In this document: positions 1 to 11,092 of the stretch, piece after piece | How positions within the stretch are numbered: position 1 is the first letter of the stretch | Layout of the letters: each line of letters begins with the position of its first letter | NCBI GenBank assembly: GCA_029204225.1 | Contig: CM055100.1 | Coordinates: forward strand, 29,629,149-29,693,148 | Source: Diphasiastrum complanatum | Lineage: Eukaryota > Streptophyta > Lycopodiopsida > Lycopodiales > Lycopodiaceae | DNA: 64,000 nucleotides | Reading direction: 5' to 3' | Position numbers and translations under genes: made by a program | Notes under the pieces: generated by a model | The model's input: only the letters and a program-made list of their open reading frames with translations | Told to the model about the DNA's origin: nothing | Databases searched by the model: none

Positions 1-545
1 TTCTCATGCCATATCTAGGTGCAAAAAGATCAATCTATACTACTAATGATGTAGAGTGTAGGATTGAAGGAATAGGTAGTATTCCACTGCATGCATCATC
101 ATCAAAATCTTTTTGCTTACATGATGTATTGTATGTACCTAGATTGACTAAGAATCTCATTAGTGTAGGACAATTGTTTGATAGTGGATTGGATGTCAAG
201 TTTCAAGTTGACAAGTGTATAATCTCAAGAGAAAATGAAGTTATTGCTAGAGGATCTAGAATTAGTAAGTTGTACAAACTAGATTCTAGAGAGAGTGCTA
301 ACATTGCTTATGAGACCAAGGTTCTACAGGAGGATCTGTGGCATAAGAGATTGGGACATCCCAATTTCAAAACCATGCAATCTATGGTCAAGGAAGGAAA
401 AGTTGTTGGACTACCAAAGACATTGTCAAAGGAGCTTCTACCTTGTGAAGCTTGTGTGCTGGCAAAATCACACAGAAGGCTCGCTCCATTCCAATATCAG
501 ATGTATAACCAGAAAAATATACAGTTTTGTGGTGTGATAAATTAC
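1..545 (+). mobile_element. Ty1/copia relic: protease end and GAG-pre-integrase
   Basis: A 193-codon open frame entering from the left edge encodes the stretch between aspartic protease and integrase of a copia polyprotein. Visible marks are VLYVPRLTKNLISVGQL, then the zinc-binding HHCC module of the pre-integrase domain (LWHKRLGHP followed by PCEACVLAKSH). The integrase core that should follow is missing: after about 480 the frame turns into unrelated sequence and stops at 587. A new copia gag starts at 571, so this is a separate fragment. The upstream part of the element lies outside the window. Confidence 0.85.
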
Positions 546-570
546 TTGATCTGGACTCATCTGTTCACTA

Positions 571-1473
571 ATGGCAACTCTAAGTGAGAGTGTCCTCAAT
601 GAGTCAAACAAATTTGAAGGAGCCGACAACTATGCAGTTTGGAAATTCAAACTGAAAAAATTTTTGATGGAAGAGCTATGGGAGATCGTCACAGGTGAAG
701 AGACAAGGCCAGTGATTGAATAAGATTAGCATACATTTGACAGGAGAAAACGGAAAGCACAAAATGTCATCAGCTTATCAGTTAGAGATGCCCCTACATT
801 TCGGATTCAGAAGGACCAAAAGAAGCATGGGATACGTTGAAGGCATTGTTTGAGACCACAAACACATCTCGAGTGCTATTTTTGAAGACAAAGCTGCACA
901 CATTGCGGATGGATGATGGTGCAACTGTTGCTGATCACCTACTGAAGATCAAAGAGATTCGTGAGTTGAGAGCGAGTACAGGATTGTGAGATTGTGCAGT
1001 TGACATTGAATAGTCTGAGTGAGTCACATCAAATGTTTGTGACAAGTATATCCACACGGGAAAATATTCCAACCTATGAAGAGTTAGGTGGATTGCTTTT
1101 GCAGGAAGAAGAACATCAAGAGGACTTGAGTCATCGCAATAGGGGATTTGATCAAGCTCTTGCAGTGAGAGGACGTGCTGGCAGATTTGGTCATGGAAGA
1201 CACCAATCAAGAGGTGGAAACTCATATCATGGATCGTTCCAACAATTTCAAGAACAATCCAATAATGGCCCAAATCGAGGCAATTGGAATCAAGGCCGAG
1301 GTCAAGGACGCGGCTATTACAAGCAAAATAAACTTGGAAATTGTAGGTATTGCAACAAAGCTGGCCATTGGGAGCGTGAATGCTTCAAGAAACAGAAGGA
1401 GATAGAACAAAGAAAAGGCAAATGGCAAGCGAGCAATTATGCGAATCAACATCAATTTGATGATGATTATTAG
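571..1473 (+). pseudogene. Ty1/copia gag relic with CCHC zinc knuckle
   Basis: ATG at 571 opens a gag of the UBN2/copia type (N-terminal motif FEGADNYAVWKFKLKKFLME). The first frame ends at a TAA near 721, and further stops and shifts interrupt it up to about 990. From 994 the frame is open again to 1473, giving the C-terminal half of gag: an Arg/Gly/Gln-rich stretch and a CCHC zinc knuckle (CRYCNKAGHWEREC) that binds RNA during particle assembly. The protease follows at 1546 after a TAG stop at 1471-1473. Recognisable but non-functional. Confidence 0.85.
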
Positions 1474-1545
1474 GAACACAGTTATGCTGATCAACATCAA
1501 TACGATGATGATAAATATGAAGATGATACAGGTAAGAGTTCAAAC

Positions 1546-1975
1546 TTGTTCATTACAACATTAATGATAAGTGATGAAGCCAAGGATACCTGGTACATTG
1601 ATAGTGGTGCATCCAAGCACATGACTTCAAGGAAAGAGTGGTTTTCAGAACTCAAGGAAACTCACAATGGTGATGAAGTTGGACAAGTCGATGGCAAATT
1701 GCTATCTGTTAAAGGAATTGGAGTGGTACCAATGAAGTTAGCTAGCAGAAAGATAAAGCGGATAAGCAATGTGCAATATGTACCTGGCTTAGCTAACAAT
1801 CTACTATCTGTTGGGATGATGGCTGATCAACAACTCAAGGTTGACTTTGATAGTGACAAATGTCTTGTCAAAGACATCAAGAATCACTACAAAGTGATTG
1901 CTACAGGAGCTAGAGTCAACGAGAATTGACTTTACAAATTGAATGCGAGATCTCTTGCTCAAGCTATGTAGATTA
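1546..1975 (+). pseudogene. Ty1/copia aspartic protease relic
   Basis: Continuation of the gag relic. The protease active-site signature is present as WYIDSGASKHMT, followed by the usual YVPGLANNLLSVG motif that leads toward the pre-integrase region. The frame stops at 1927-1929, just before the expected LYKL motif, which can be read past the stop. The pre-integrase zinc module and the integrase N-terminus are absent. Downstream the element is interrupted by a dispersed repeat (about 2055-2190) and resumes at about 2360 with the end of the integrase. Confidence 0.85.
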
Positions 1976-2054
1976 TCTACTTTGAGCTGGGTCCAACTTC
2001 TTGCTTTCAAAAGCCACAGGTCTACCATCTTGGTAAAGGACTGGAATAGTTATG

Positions 2055-2190
2055 AGGTAAGGTAATCTTGCAGCCAACCCGACCCCATCCCCGCCCAACT
2101 GTCCCCAACATAAATAACAGCGAGCTATCTACGGGACTGCCTGCACCAACGGTGCGTAGTTTCAACTACAGAACTGCCTACAAGACGAGA
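2055..2190 (-). repeat. Dispersed repeat, copy 1
   Basis: About 135 bp that reads, as reverse complement, almost the same as 26500-26640. Both carry GTCTTGTAGGCAGTTCTGTAG, the hinge GTAGTTGAAACTACG and CAGTCCCGTAGATAGCTC. Here it sits inside a copia relic, between protease and integrase pieces, so it is probably part of a later insertion that extends to about 2340. No ORF or terminal repeat is visible. Confidence 0.7.
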
Positions 2191-2359
2191 TCGGAGCCCA
2201 TGACATTTGTGTCTTCCCCTTTCATAGTTACAGAGTTTTGACTTGTATATCACCTTCCTCCTTGTAGAATTGATCCCTTACTAAACATTCTAGTATACCA
2301 CTCAATAGATCTTTCCTTATACTTACCAATGAGATGGGTAGAGCTCATATATCTTTTCT

Positions 2360-2780
2360 AACTGAAAAAAAATAACAATTTGGCAAACCTTTATTGGTTG
2401 TAGACTTGCAACATTGCCACATTCTTGCAAAATAGGACTTCACTATTGCAATCCTTAATGTGACTCCCGATGAGGCTTTTTTAGGTTTCAAGCCAAAAGC
2501 TTAAAAAACATTTGTCTTTGAGTATAAAGCTTATGTACATGTGTGAATGGTGAATAGCAACAAGCTACATGTGAAATCCATCAAATGCCTTTGTATTACA
2601 TATGATGAGAAGACCCAAGGGGTATGAGTGCTTTGATATAGCAACAACTAAAATGTATGTCAATAAGGATGTTATCTTTGATGAGATGCTTGATGACAAT
2701 GATGATTCCAATATGGAGGGTGAAAGTGGACTTTTAATTCCCCTTCTTGTCACAACCACTATGCATGTTAGATTCAAGTA
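2360..2780 (+). mobile_element. Ty1/copia relic: end of integrase and linker to RT
   Basis: Several frames together match the copia integrase C-terminal region. Frame-shifted pieces read as the alanine/cysteine-rich helix ending in ATFLQNRT, then TPDEAFLGFKPKA, a segment ending KAYVHV, KSIKCLCITYDEKTQG and finally MYVNKDVIFDEML. These follow the usual order (TPYEA.., FGC..AYVH.., GY....K.YRLYD, S.DVIFDE). Stops and frameshifts separate every piece. It is probably the continuation of the element that starts at 571, split by the repeat at 2055-2340. Confidence 0.7.
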
Positions 2781-3640
2781 GAACTCGATAGTCTACATTT
2801 TTAATCAAGATTCGAGTAGCAAGAAATCCATTAAAATTTGAGGTTCCAAAAATTTGACATCATTAGAATTTTCTTCAAACATTTCTTGATTTGAATATTA
2901 TTTGACCTTTATTCAAATTTGAACTTATTCGACACTTTAATCTCACTCAATACTCGACACTCGACAATAATTTGACCTTCATTCGAATTCAATTTTTATT
3001 CAACAGTCGACAATCATCATTCAAATTATTCGATAGTCAACACTCTTTGATAGTCAACGCTTGACAATTGGCACTCGATAGTTATTTAACAATATTTTGA
3101 CATTCGTTGAATTCGAACTTTATTCGATTTGGACTTCATTTGAATCTCATACGTGTCAGCAGTACTCCTATTGACTTTTTGACAGAAATAGACCATAATC
3201 TCTGAAACACTTCTAGATGACTTTTAAATGCTGATCATGTATGAATATCAAGTTAATGGTACAATTCTAGGACAATAGGATTTAAGTAATTTATATAAAT
3301 AAAAGCCTAAATTGCCATCAAAAGCATGTTGTCTAATGAACTATTCCAATAACAATCTTTCAATGTAGTAGAAACAAGCTAAGAGTTTCATTTTTCTTGG
3401 TCTTTATAGTTCGAAAAATAGAACAATAATTTTGAACAATTTGCTTAATGATCACTCCTCAGACTTAGATCACAATCTTGATTTCTATCATCTCAATTCT
3501 CATGGTACTAGAACATAGGCAACTCAATTTGAATTATGAGTCTCTACTTCGAGAGATATAAAGCTCAAAATTCAACATTTTAGTTATCTCTGACCATAGC
3601 ATTCTCAACACCACCAACAAGATCACCACAAAGAACATAT
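2781..3640. other. AT-rich intergenic stretch, no gene seen
   Basis: No supported coding region. The part 2800-3150 is built of short diverged repeats of the type TTCGACA / CTCGACA / TTTGACATTC with recurrent ATTCGAA, so it looks like a degenerate low-complexity array. The rest is plain AT-rich sequence. Confidence 0.5.
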
Positions 3641-3644
3641 CTTA

Positions 3645-4150
3645 ATGACTGTTTACACCATGGAAGTACCCTTCCAAATGGTAGAGACTGAGGTTCCTCA
3701 GACAGAATTGCTCACAAGTCTATTGACTAGTAGAATGAACTTATCCATCGAAGAGTTCATGCGAATTGTGCCACAAGTAAAGAGCATTGTTAACGTCCTC
3801 AACATTGGAGCAGCATGGGAAAGTGAGCAACACAACATCACTTATCAAGCAGAAGCGATACGAGGATGAAGCAATAGTGGTAGATGGAGGAGGGTCTAGT
3901 GTCAACTTAATCTCCACTACCTTATATAAAAAATGGGGATTGCAAGGACTGAAACTAAAAAAATTTGTTATCAAATTAATTGACCAGTCTTGTGTGTAAG
4001 ACCAAAATATGTAGTTGAGGATATTCTAGTAAAGATAGTGAGAGTGCAATTTGTGATCACCTTTGTGGTGATGAAAATTCCAGAATCTCCTTTCACCTAT
4101 CACGTACTATTGGAAAGACCTTGGTTGAGAGTCGCGCAAGTGGTTTGCAA
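3645..4150 (+). mobile_element. Ty3/gypsy relic: gag end and protease
   Basis: Overlapping frames encode a segment with VDGGGSSVNLISTTLYKKWG, which resembles a retroviral-type aspartic protease with the active site degenerated to DGG. Downstream, frame-shifted, come FVVMKIPESPFTYHVLLERPWLR and VAQVVCN, matching the conserved LLGRPWL end of Ty3/gypsy proteases. Stops separate these pieces. The gag upstream is short and not certain. Confidence 0.65.
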
Positions 4151-4960
4151 CTGACCAAACATAAAAACTCACCTTTGAAAATAGAGAGTAGGTAGTAAAG
4201 GTAGATCCAACCACTTGGACGGTGAAGCCTATTACTCCTAAAGCTAATGATGACTCCTCCATCACAAACCATAGTATTGATCGTCCTAATCCGGTTAAGG
4301 GTGTTCAATATGATTTTCAATATGAAATTGTGCGATGGATGGAAACATTAGTTACAGTTGACTATATGGATGGGCATACATGTCAAATGGACTCAGACAC
4401 GAGGAAAACATCACTTCCTCGCCAAAATGATACACCCTAGACACGCCAATTCTTACGGGGTGAATATGATCAATGTGGCATGGTTGGCAGTGGAACCTAT
4501 TCCTGAAGCAGTTGAAGAAAATCTGGTACCATGGCAACATGTCTTTTTTTACAATGAAGAAGCTGAGTTGACAGACGAATAAATCCTACAACGTATGGAT
4601 TCCGAGCGATTTGGAATGAGCAAAGTGCCAACTCAACCCCCTCAGAAATCAACATTAACAAAAGTTTCCAAGGTTGAACCACCCAAGGCACCTACCTCAA
4701 GGTACCTGCCTCAAGGGAGAATCAGATGAAACAACGATATAATCCAGTGATCTTTTGGAGTGATTTGCCAGAAGAGGCAATAACTATGGTAGAGGAATAT
4801 ATTTGTAATCACGAAGCAAATATCAAGCCAGTTTCAACGAGGATAACAAGGATGCAGCCAATGTTGCGGACATAAAGAGAAAAAAGAAGGTGCTAGAATC
4901 CTTGAAATCCATTCGGTTGGAACAAGATTCTGCGTCATCAACTTAGATGATTGGAAACCC
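4151..4960 (+). mobile_element. Ty3/gypsy relic: degenerate protease-RT spacer
   Basis: This stretch joins the protease relic to the RT relic. Short ORFs (for example 4222-4440) contain acidic and polar sequence without recognised domains, as is usual in the spacer ahead of a gypsy RT. It is included only because it is flanked on both sides by parts of the same element. Confidence 0.4.
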
Positions 4961-4984
4961 ATAGCTAACTAGTAGTGCTAAGAT

Positions 4985-5815
4985 CAACATGTTGAAAGAG
5001 GAATCTCGATGCCAATTCATGAGATGCCAGAAACCTTCAAAACTTATACTTTAGAAGACGTGGTAATCATACTGACGAAAGCACAACGAGAGCCTGATAA
5101 GGATCAGGAAGATAAGAAACAAGTCTTCCAAAGACTAGCCCGTATGCAACCAATGAACCTAGCTGATCATGGTAAAAAAGACAAGATCGTTCATGTGAGA
5201 ACATAGTTGACACCCACTCAATTTACACGGCTACATAATCTGTTGGTGGAATACCGAGACTGTTTTGCACGGACATATAAGGATCTAAAGGTACACCACC
5301 AACCGTAGTCTAGCATACCATAATCTTGGTGGATGGAGCAGAACCCAAGATAAGCTGTTACTACTGCTACAATCCTAGCTATACAGAGCTCATCAAATAG
5401 GAGTTGCAGAAGCTACTTGACGATGATTTTATTTATGAAATCGAGCATATAGAATGGGTATCATGGATAGTGCTAGTACCCAAGGAAAATGGCAAAATGC
5501 GGATATGTATAAATATGAAGGCACTAAATGAGAGGTTACAAAGAAGGATCACTTCCCTCTACCCTTTACAAAGAGTGTCTAGATCGAGTAGCAAGAACAG
5601 ATTCAACCTTTATTTTCCTGGATGGCTTTAGCAGCTACAATCAAGTAAAGATTGCACCTGACGATCAGCACAAGACAACTTTTGCCACAGAATGTGGAAT
5701 ATATGCTTATAAGGTAATGACATTCGGAGTCTATAATGTCCCCAGTGCCTTCTAGAGCATTATGCAAGCGACTTCCAAAGAGTACCTGCAAAAGTTTCTG
5801 GAGGTCTGTGCATGC
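4985..5815 (+). mobile_element. Ty3/gypsy reverse transcriptase relic (fingers and palm)
   Basis: Frame-shifted pieces of a Ty3/gypsy RT in order: LTPTQFTRLHNLLVEYRDCF ahead of the RT; LLDDDFIYEIEHIEWVSWIV and LVPKENGKMRICINMKALNE (fingers, 5404-5550); FLDGFSSYNQVKIAPDDQHK and a TTFATECG..MTFGVYNVPSAF block (palm, 5590-5755). A stop replaces the residue after PSAF, and the trace continues with KEYLQKFLEV to about 5812. The catalytic xxDD box that should follow is missing. The RT thumb resumes at 7054, so the domain is split by about 1.2 kb of foreign DNA. Confidence 0.8.
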
Positions 5816-5939
5816 ACGAGCCTGATTCAGAGCTCTTATCTCATTTGGTGTAGTGCAGGCATCCCAAAGGGAGCCGGGAACCATGACTTAGCTTCCCAGC
5901 CTTCAACTCTTGCCATCCAAACCCACTTGACATACAGGC

Positions 5940-6250
5940 AGCCAACTCACCAACAACGATCAGACTTAACCAACTTGAAGTTCCGAAAACCAACATTGAG
6001 ATCCAACTGGCGCCATGTCAGATCGGGGGTCCCGATGTGGGTGACTTTCCTCCAAGCAAGCCGCCCGACATACATCAAACTTAACCAACTCGAAGCTTCG
6101 TTACAAACAAGTAACATCCATTCCAAGCAAGCGGTCTGACTTACATCAGACTTAACCAACTGAAAGCTTCGTCACGAGCACTGGAAGCCAACCTGGCGCC
6201 ATGCCAGACTGGACAGCCATAAATAGGTAACTTCCACCCCAAGCAAGCCA
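5940..6250. repeat. Diverged tandem repeats with CCAAGCAAGCC core
   Basis: Three related blocks repeat the order TAAC(T)TCC..CCAAGCAAGC, CATCAGACTTAACCAACT, GAAGCTTCG and, twice, CTGGCGCCATG. Copies start near 6042, 6111 and 6227, with a partial one before 5990. Spacing is about 70-115 bp and not constant, so it is a decayed array rather than a satellite. No coding function. Confidence 0.6.
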
Positions 6251-6369
6251 TCCAACTCAGCCGACAGGTTAGAGCCCGTTCCCCAAGAGCTAAACCCATT
6301 CACATTCATGCAAGGAACACTTAGAACCACAAGCCGTGATAGATATGGAGACAACCAGTTCCTGAACCA

Positions 6370-6443
6370 AATGGTCCCAACAGCATACCGCTGGCGCCAC
6401 TGACCGAATGGTCCCGACGGCATACCACTGGCGTCCCGGGATA
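6370..6443. repeat. 37-bp tandem duplication
   Basis: Two adjacent copies (6370-6406 and 6407-6443) of a unit starting AATGGTCCC and containing GCATACCxCTGGCG, with a few substitutions. It lies inside the 1.2-kb insertion. Confidence 0.75.
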
Positions 6444-7053
6444 CGACCCTCAGCTATGTGCCAACTTAACAATTTTGAAAGCGGCCTTACAATTGGCGCT
6501 TTTATCGAGCACTGAAACCCAGAAGGTAATCAGAGTCAGTTTGAGAAAAATCCCACTTTATTGATAAATCTGAGAAGGTGACATTTCAAGTGTGTGACCG
6601 ACACGGGGCACTAGCATACCAAGGCGAGAGCCATGACAACATTCCAGCAAGGGAGGCTAAGACTTGGTTGGAGCTCGCCCTGAGTCGCAACCCGCACTCC
6701 CCTATAGTATTGGTGGGATTCGGCACCCCCCCTCATACCAGCACTCTACGAAGGTTGGTAAAGCACGTTTTTCTCTCTCTAGAATTTTCTCTTTCTAGAC
6801 AGTCATTTTCTCTCTCTAGATTTTACTGATCTCCAGGCTTCCTTTAATCATGCCTAGATTGTGTGAGGTGATTGCACATCGATCTGAGTTCTCTGGACTT
6901 CGCTAGAACCGATCAAAGATTTTCAGCCATAAGAACTTGGCGCCGACTGGATTCTGGTCACAGTGGCGCCGGGAGTGGTGCCGACGCCGTCAGCTGGGGC
7001 GATGCTGGCGATGGGGACAATGCTGGCGCTAGTGGTGCCGAAAGTAAAGCTTA

Positions 7054-7180
7054 TGAAGATAGCTTTACAACATTTGGAGAAGGTGTTGATTCAATGTCGC
7101 ACATTTCAGATATCCTTGAACCCAAAAAAGTGTCAGTTTTGGGTGACACATGGCCTCATCTTAGGCCAAATTGTATCAAG
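7054..7180 (+). mobile_element. Ty3/gypsy RT thumb fragment
   Basis: The frame reads LQHLEKVLIQCRTFQISLNP followed by KKCQFWVTHGLILGQIVS, the conserved thumb of Ty3/gypsy RTs (HLEKVF..C....ISLNPKKC.F.V..G..LGHIVS). It belongs to the same polarity and relic as the RT palm ending at 5815. Sequence directly after it belongs to a minus-strand copia relic. Confidence 0.8.
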
Positions 7181-7184
7181 ACAC

Positions 7185-7567
7185 TCTCCAATGCTCTCCA
7201 CCCTTGCAAGATGCACACTTGAATGGACAATTTGCATGCAATTTGATGACTCGTCCTTTGTCATTGAGGACCTCCTTGGAGCTCTCATGTTTTGAGGCTG
7301 ATCATCAAGATCTTCCTCCTTTTGATGCTCCTCCTCAATGCTAGCAAGATCACACTTTTCCAAGATCTCCACTTGAGTGATCTCCTCCTTTGCGAAGTTC
7401 ACATTCTCAAAAACAATATTAGCTTCCAATTTAAACAATCTTCCATGTTTAAAGCCTTTTGCAATGCAAACATCATTATTCAAAATGAAACAAACTCCAT
7501 GCTTAAAGTGGACATCCAAACCACTTTCCAAGAGTTCACGAACACTTAGCATATTCTTGGTGATTGA
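7185..7567 (-). pseudogene. Ty1/copia relic: pre-integrase fused to pre-RT linker
   Basis: Minus-strand frame 7133-7552 starts with the pre-integrase motif MLSVRELLESGLDVHFKHGV and GRLFKLEA. After ITQVE the expected LWHKRLGHP zinc module and the whole integrase are absent; the frame passes straight into an acidic stretch and RAPRRSSM, which is the linker that precedes a copia RT. An internal deletion therefore removed the integrase. It continues the gag and protease of the same element at 7831-9018, from which it is separated by a MITE. Confidence 0.75.
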
Positions 7568-7571
7568 TGGT

Positions 7572-7830
7572 GGCTAAAAGCATGGTTTGGTGATACAACA
7601 TGGACTGTCAAGGACACTACCTTTTTTGGGTAGAAATGCACACAAAAAAGCTTTGTAGGAGAGAGAGTAGGCCCACCACTTACCCCTCAATACTCCAAGA
7701 GGGTATGCCCATCATTACTAGGGATGCCTTCATTGCATTAACTCGTGGGTAGCATCTATCAAAGTGTACTACGAAAAGGTACAATAAAAAAAACGTTCTT
7801 TTTTTGTACCACCAAACCATGCTTTTAGCC
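7572..7830. mobile_element. 259-bp MITE with terminal inverted repeats
   Basis: The ends are inverted copies: GGCTAAAAGCATGGTTTGGT at 7572 and its complement ending at 7830, extending with one mismatch to about 26 bp. Directly outside both ends is TGGT (7568-7571 and 7831-7834), which fits a 4-bp target duplication. It sits inside the minus-strand copia relic, and removing the element plus one TGGT makes the copia frame continuous across the join. No transposase is encoded. The TIR resembles PIF/Harbinger-like MITEs, but those duplicate 3 bp, so the superfamily is left open. Confidence 0.85.
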
Positions 7831-8145
7831 TGGTTCATAAAGGACATTTTCTACATCCATACTTATTGAGAATTCTAGATACAAAGAGATGGTACCAACA
7901 CCATCTATCCTACACTCTTCATCACTTGTAGTAAAGACAAACTTTTTAGCATGATTGAATGAGTGTAATGTTGAGAAAAAGTCCATTTCACAAGTCATGT
8001 GGGAGCTAGCCCCACTATCAACCACCAAGTGTCTCAGTGAATTGCTATTGCTTGTTGGTGAGGATGTAGATGCCATCAAGAATACATCTACTTCCTCCTC
8101 CTCCTCATGTGCAAGGTTTCCTTGTTTGTCCTCCTCCTCTTGTGC
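7831..8145 (-). pseudogene. Ty1/copia aspartic protease relic
   Basis: The minus-strand frame 7825-8079 carries the copia protease signature VDSGASSHMTCEMDFFSTLH, followed by FTTSDEECRIDGVGTISL and VENVLYEP, where the MITE interrupts it. The matching gag with a zinc knuckle lies directly upstream (8148-9018) in a different frame. Confidence 0.85.
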
Positions 8146-9018
8146 TCTTAGCCTCTTGTAGCATTCAAATGCATGATGCCCCTTCTTTCCACAAAAGACG
8201 TATTTTGTTTTGACTTGTCCTTCTTGCCCTTTGAGCTTGATGCTTCATCCTCTTCTTTGGCCTCCTTGGGATGTTTCTTCTTTCCATTGGGCTTATTTTT
8301 TCCCTTGAATGAGAAATGGGCTTTCTCATCTCCATCCTGCAATGACAATGAACTCATTCTTGCCTTGGTGTGGAGCATCCTACACTCTTCAGCCACTAAT
8401 ACACTGTGAAGTTTTTCTATAGTTGGCAAAGTGTTTTGGATGGCAAAACTTTGGACCAAATTTGTGAAATCATCTCCATCATGAATCTTCTCTCCAATGG
8501 AAGCCAACTCCCTAATTAGAGACTTGATTCTAAGCACATAGTCTTGTGCACTCTCCTCACTTCTCCTCATGCTTTGCAAGATTTGATTTCTAAGCATGAG
8601 GACTTTAGAAGTGCTGCTTGATTTATATATTGATTTGGTTTCCAAGCATGAGGACTCTAGAAGTGTTGCTTGATTCGTAGCTTGATTTCAAAAAATCCCA
8701 AGCCTCTTTGGCACCAGTACAAGATGATATGTCTCTCAAAAGATCGTTGCTTACATTCATCTTCACAGAATGAAGTGCTAGTCTAGATCTCTTCTTGTAT
8801 TTGATCAACTCCTGTGCACCTAGAGGTTCATCTTTATCATCAAACAAGAACTCATAAAGGTCTTGGAGCACCATTAGAAACTCCATCCTAACCTTCCAAA
8901 TAGAATAATTTGTAGAATTCAATCTCTCCCTAGCTTCTAGAAGGAATGCTCCAATAGATCCCATCTTACTAGTGATTTCTACAAATAAGAAATCGATTTG
9001 ATTGACTTTGAAACTCAC
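8146..9018 (-). pseudogene. Ty1/copia gag relic
   Basis: Two overlapping minus-strand frames (8623-9018 and 8148-8645) make one copia gag: an N-terminal part starting MGSIGAFLLEARERLNSTNY, the DUF4219/UBN2-like helical body (LRDISSCTGAKEAWDFLKSS; QSMRRSEESAQDYVLRIKSL) and a Lys-rich tail. The frames are split by a 53-bp tandem duplication at about 8584-8690. Read in the third frame, the zinc knuckle is YVFCGKKGHHAFEC, so the first of the three cysteines is Tyr and the knuckle is incomplete. The likely gag start is the Met near 8962. Confidence 0.8.
8584..8690. repeat. 53-bp tandem duplication inside copia gag
   Basis: Two adjacent copies share CAAGCATGAGGACT, TAGAAGTG and TGCTTGATT. The period of 53 is not a multiple of three, so the event itself broke the gag frame. 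Confidence 0.75.
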
Positions 9019-9745
9019 AAAGGTCTCACATTGTGTAGTGTTTCACTCAAATTAGATTTCTAATCCAACAAATGGACTTATAATCTCATTTCTAGCATCC
9101 CTCACAAAAAGATAAGATTATGTGAAAACTACTTACAATGAAATCTTGCCAACTTTTCACTCTATTCACTACTCTTGAGAAAATCAATGAACACAAAGTA
9201 GATTGAACTTCTCGATCCTCCCTGAGTTCTTTTCTAGAAATTTTCCACTAGAAACTTACTTGAAATGCACAAAGATTCAAGTAGCAAGATCCCCTTGATC
9301 TTGATTCAAAAGAACTTTTTGGAAGGATCCTACAAAACAATGCTCAAGAAAATTGGTTTTGATTTGGACCTAGAAACTCACAAAAGTTTCACTTTGTCTT
9401 GATTACCTCAAATTTGACTTCTAGCCCTCTCTTGGACTTCTAGTCTTACACTCCCTCACAAAGAAGAAATAAAGGTTAGATGAAATTCTATCAAAGACTT
9501 ATCAAATCCTATCAATTTTCACCATTTTTGGACAAAAAACATGACTAAATATCATTCACACTTTTTGATGTACTTTCAAGACCTGTAAAACAAGTTTAGA
9601 GGACCTGATTTCAGCCTAGATTAATTAGATCTCATGACCCTATGTCAAATCTAATCAATGGAACTCAATCTTGGTAGCTTATCCCAAGATTTCCACCAAA
9701 AATTACATCAAAAGCTCTCAATTTGAATTTGTAATGGATATCATG
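9019..9745. repeat. Copia leader region with a diverged direct repeat, no gene
   Basis: No coding region. Two diverged copies, about 9013-9135 and 9371-9490, both begin GAAACTCACAAA and contain CTCCCTCACAAA (CATCCCTCACAAA) followed by GATAAGATTATG or GGTTAGATG. Because the minus-strand copia gag begins just to the left, this is probably its 5' leader or LTR, but I could not identify a primer-binding site. Confidence 0.45.
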
Positions 9746-9858
9746 CATTAAATGTGTTGGAATTTTCCCTTAAATTCAATTGCTAATGAGAATCTGTTCA
9801 TTACCTTCCTGCAGCATTTGCAAAACAGTCTGCATTTTTGCGCACAATTTCTGACAGC

Positions 9859-10117
9859 CAAAAAATGTGACACTGCATTTTTACATGCAATTCCTGATAG
9901 GCGACAAAAGCAAAAAATGCGACACTGCATTTTTACATGCAATTCCCTGACAGGCGACAAAAGCGAAAATGTGACACTGCATTTTTACATGCAATTCCTG
10001 ACACGCGACAAAAGCAAAAAATGTGACACTGTATTTTTACATGCAATTCCTGACAGGCGACAAAAGCAAAAAATGTGACACTGTATTTTTACATGCAATT
10101 CTTGACAGACAAAAAAT
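9859..10117. repeat. 52-bp minisatellite, five units
   Basis: Units of 52 bp begin near 9867, 9919, 9971, 10023 and 10075 with TGTGACACTGCATTTTTACA and contain GCAATTCCTGAC and GCGACAAAAGC. The last unit lacks about 9 bp. Identity between units is high. Short ORFs over it repeat the same residues because of the array and are not genes. Confidence 0.9.
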
Positions 10118-10123
10118 GTGACA

Positions 10124-10247
<124 letters not shown>

Positions 10248-10349
10248 TATCATTCTTAGTCCTAAATAAATATAAATCTAACAATCTATTACTACCATAG
10301 ACTATGTATTTATCTATAATCTTAAATTCTAAATCATTGCAAAATGTTA

Positions 10350-10543
<194 letters not shown>

Positions 10544-10683
10544 TTATAAATTTAACAATCTATTACTACCCAACACTATCTATATCTATTTGTGTATTAA
10601 CCTAAATTATAGATCAATGCAAAATTCAAAACACGTACACATCCTCTCAAACACACACATACACTATCTTAAATAATTCTAAC

Positions 10684-10765
10684 AATCTATTATAAACACT
10701 ATCAAAAATCAATCTATTATAAACACTATAAAAAATCAATCTATTATAAACACTATCACAATGTA
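10684..10765. repeat. Tandem repeat of about 28-30 bp, three units
   Basis: Three copies of CAATCTATTATAAACACTAT followed by a short A-rich spacer with ATCAAAAAT or TAAAAAAT, between two CT arrays. Confidence 0.8.
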
Positions 10766-10770
10766 TTATA

Positions 10771-11089
<319 letters not shown>

Positions 11090-11092
<3 letters not shown>

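Larger units (their letters stand above)
5816..7050. mobile_element. Unclassified 1.2-kb insertion inside a gypsy RT
   Basis: This segment separates palm and thumb of the same RT relic and is clearly richer in GC than its surroundings. It contains diverged tandem repeats (5940-6250), a 37-bp duplication (6370-6443), three copies of a TTTCTCTCTCTAGA-like string (6768-6825) and a Ty3-type primer-binding-site-like string TTGGCGCCGACTGG (6937-6950). A gypsy LTR with its leader is the likeliest identity. No clean target-site duplication or TG...CA ends could be fixed by eye. Confidence 0.45.

Noticed and set aside
9752-10078. Repetitive 108-aa ORF with NVTLHFYMQFL units
   Set aside because: It follows the 52-bp minisatellite; the frame survives only because few units are present.
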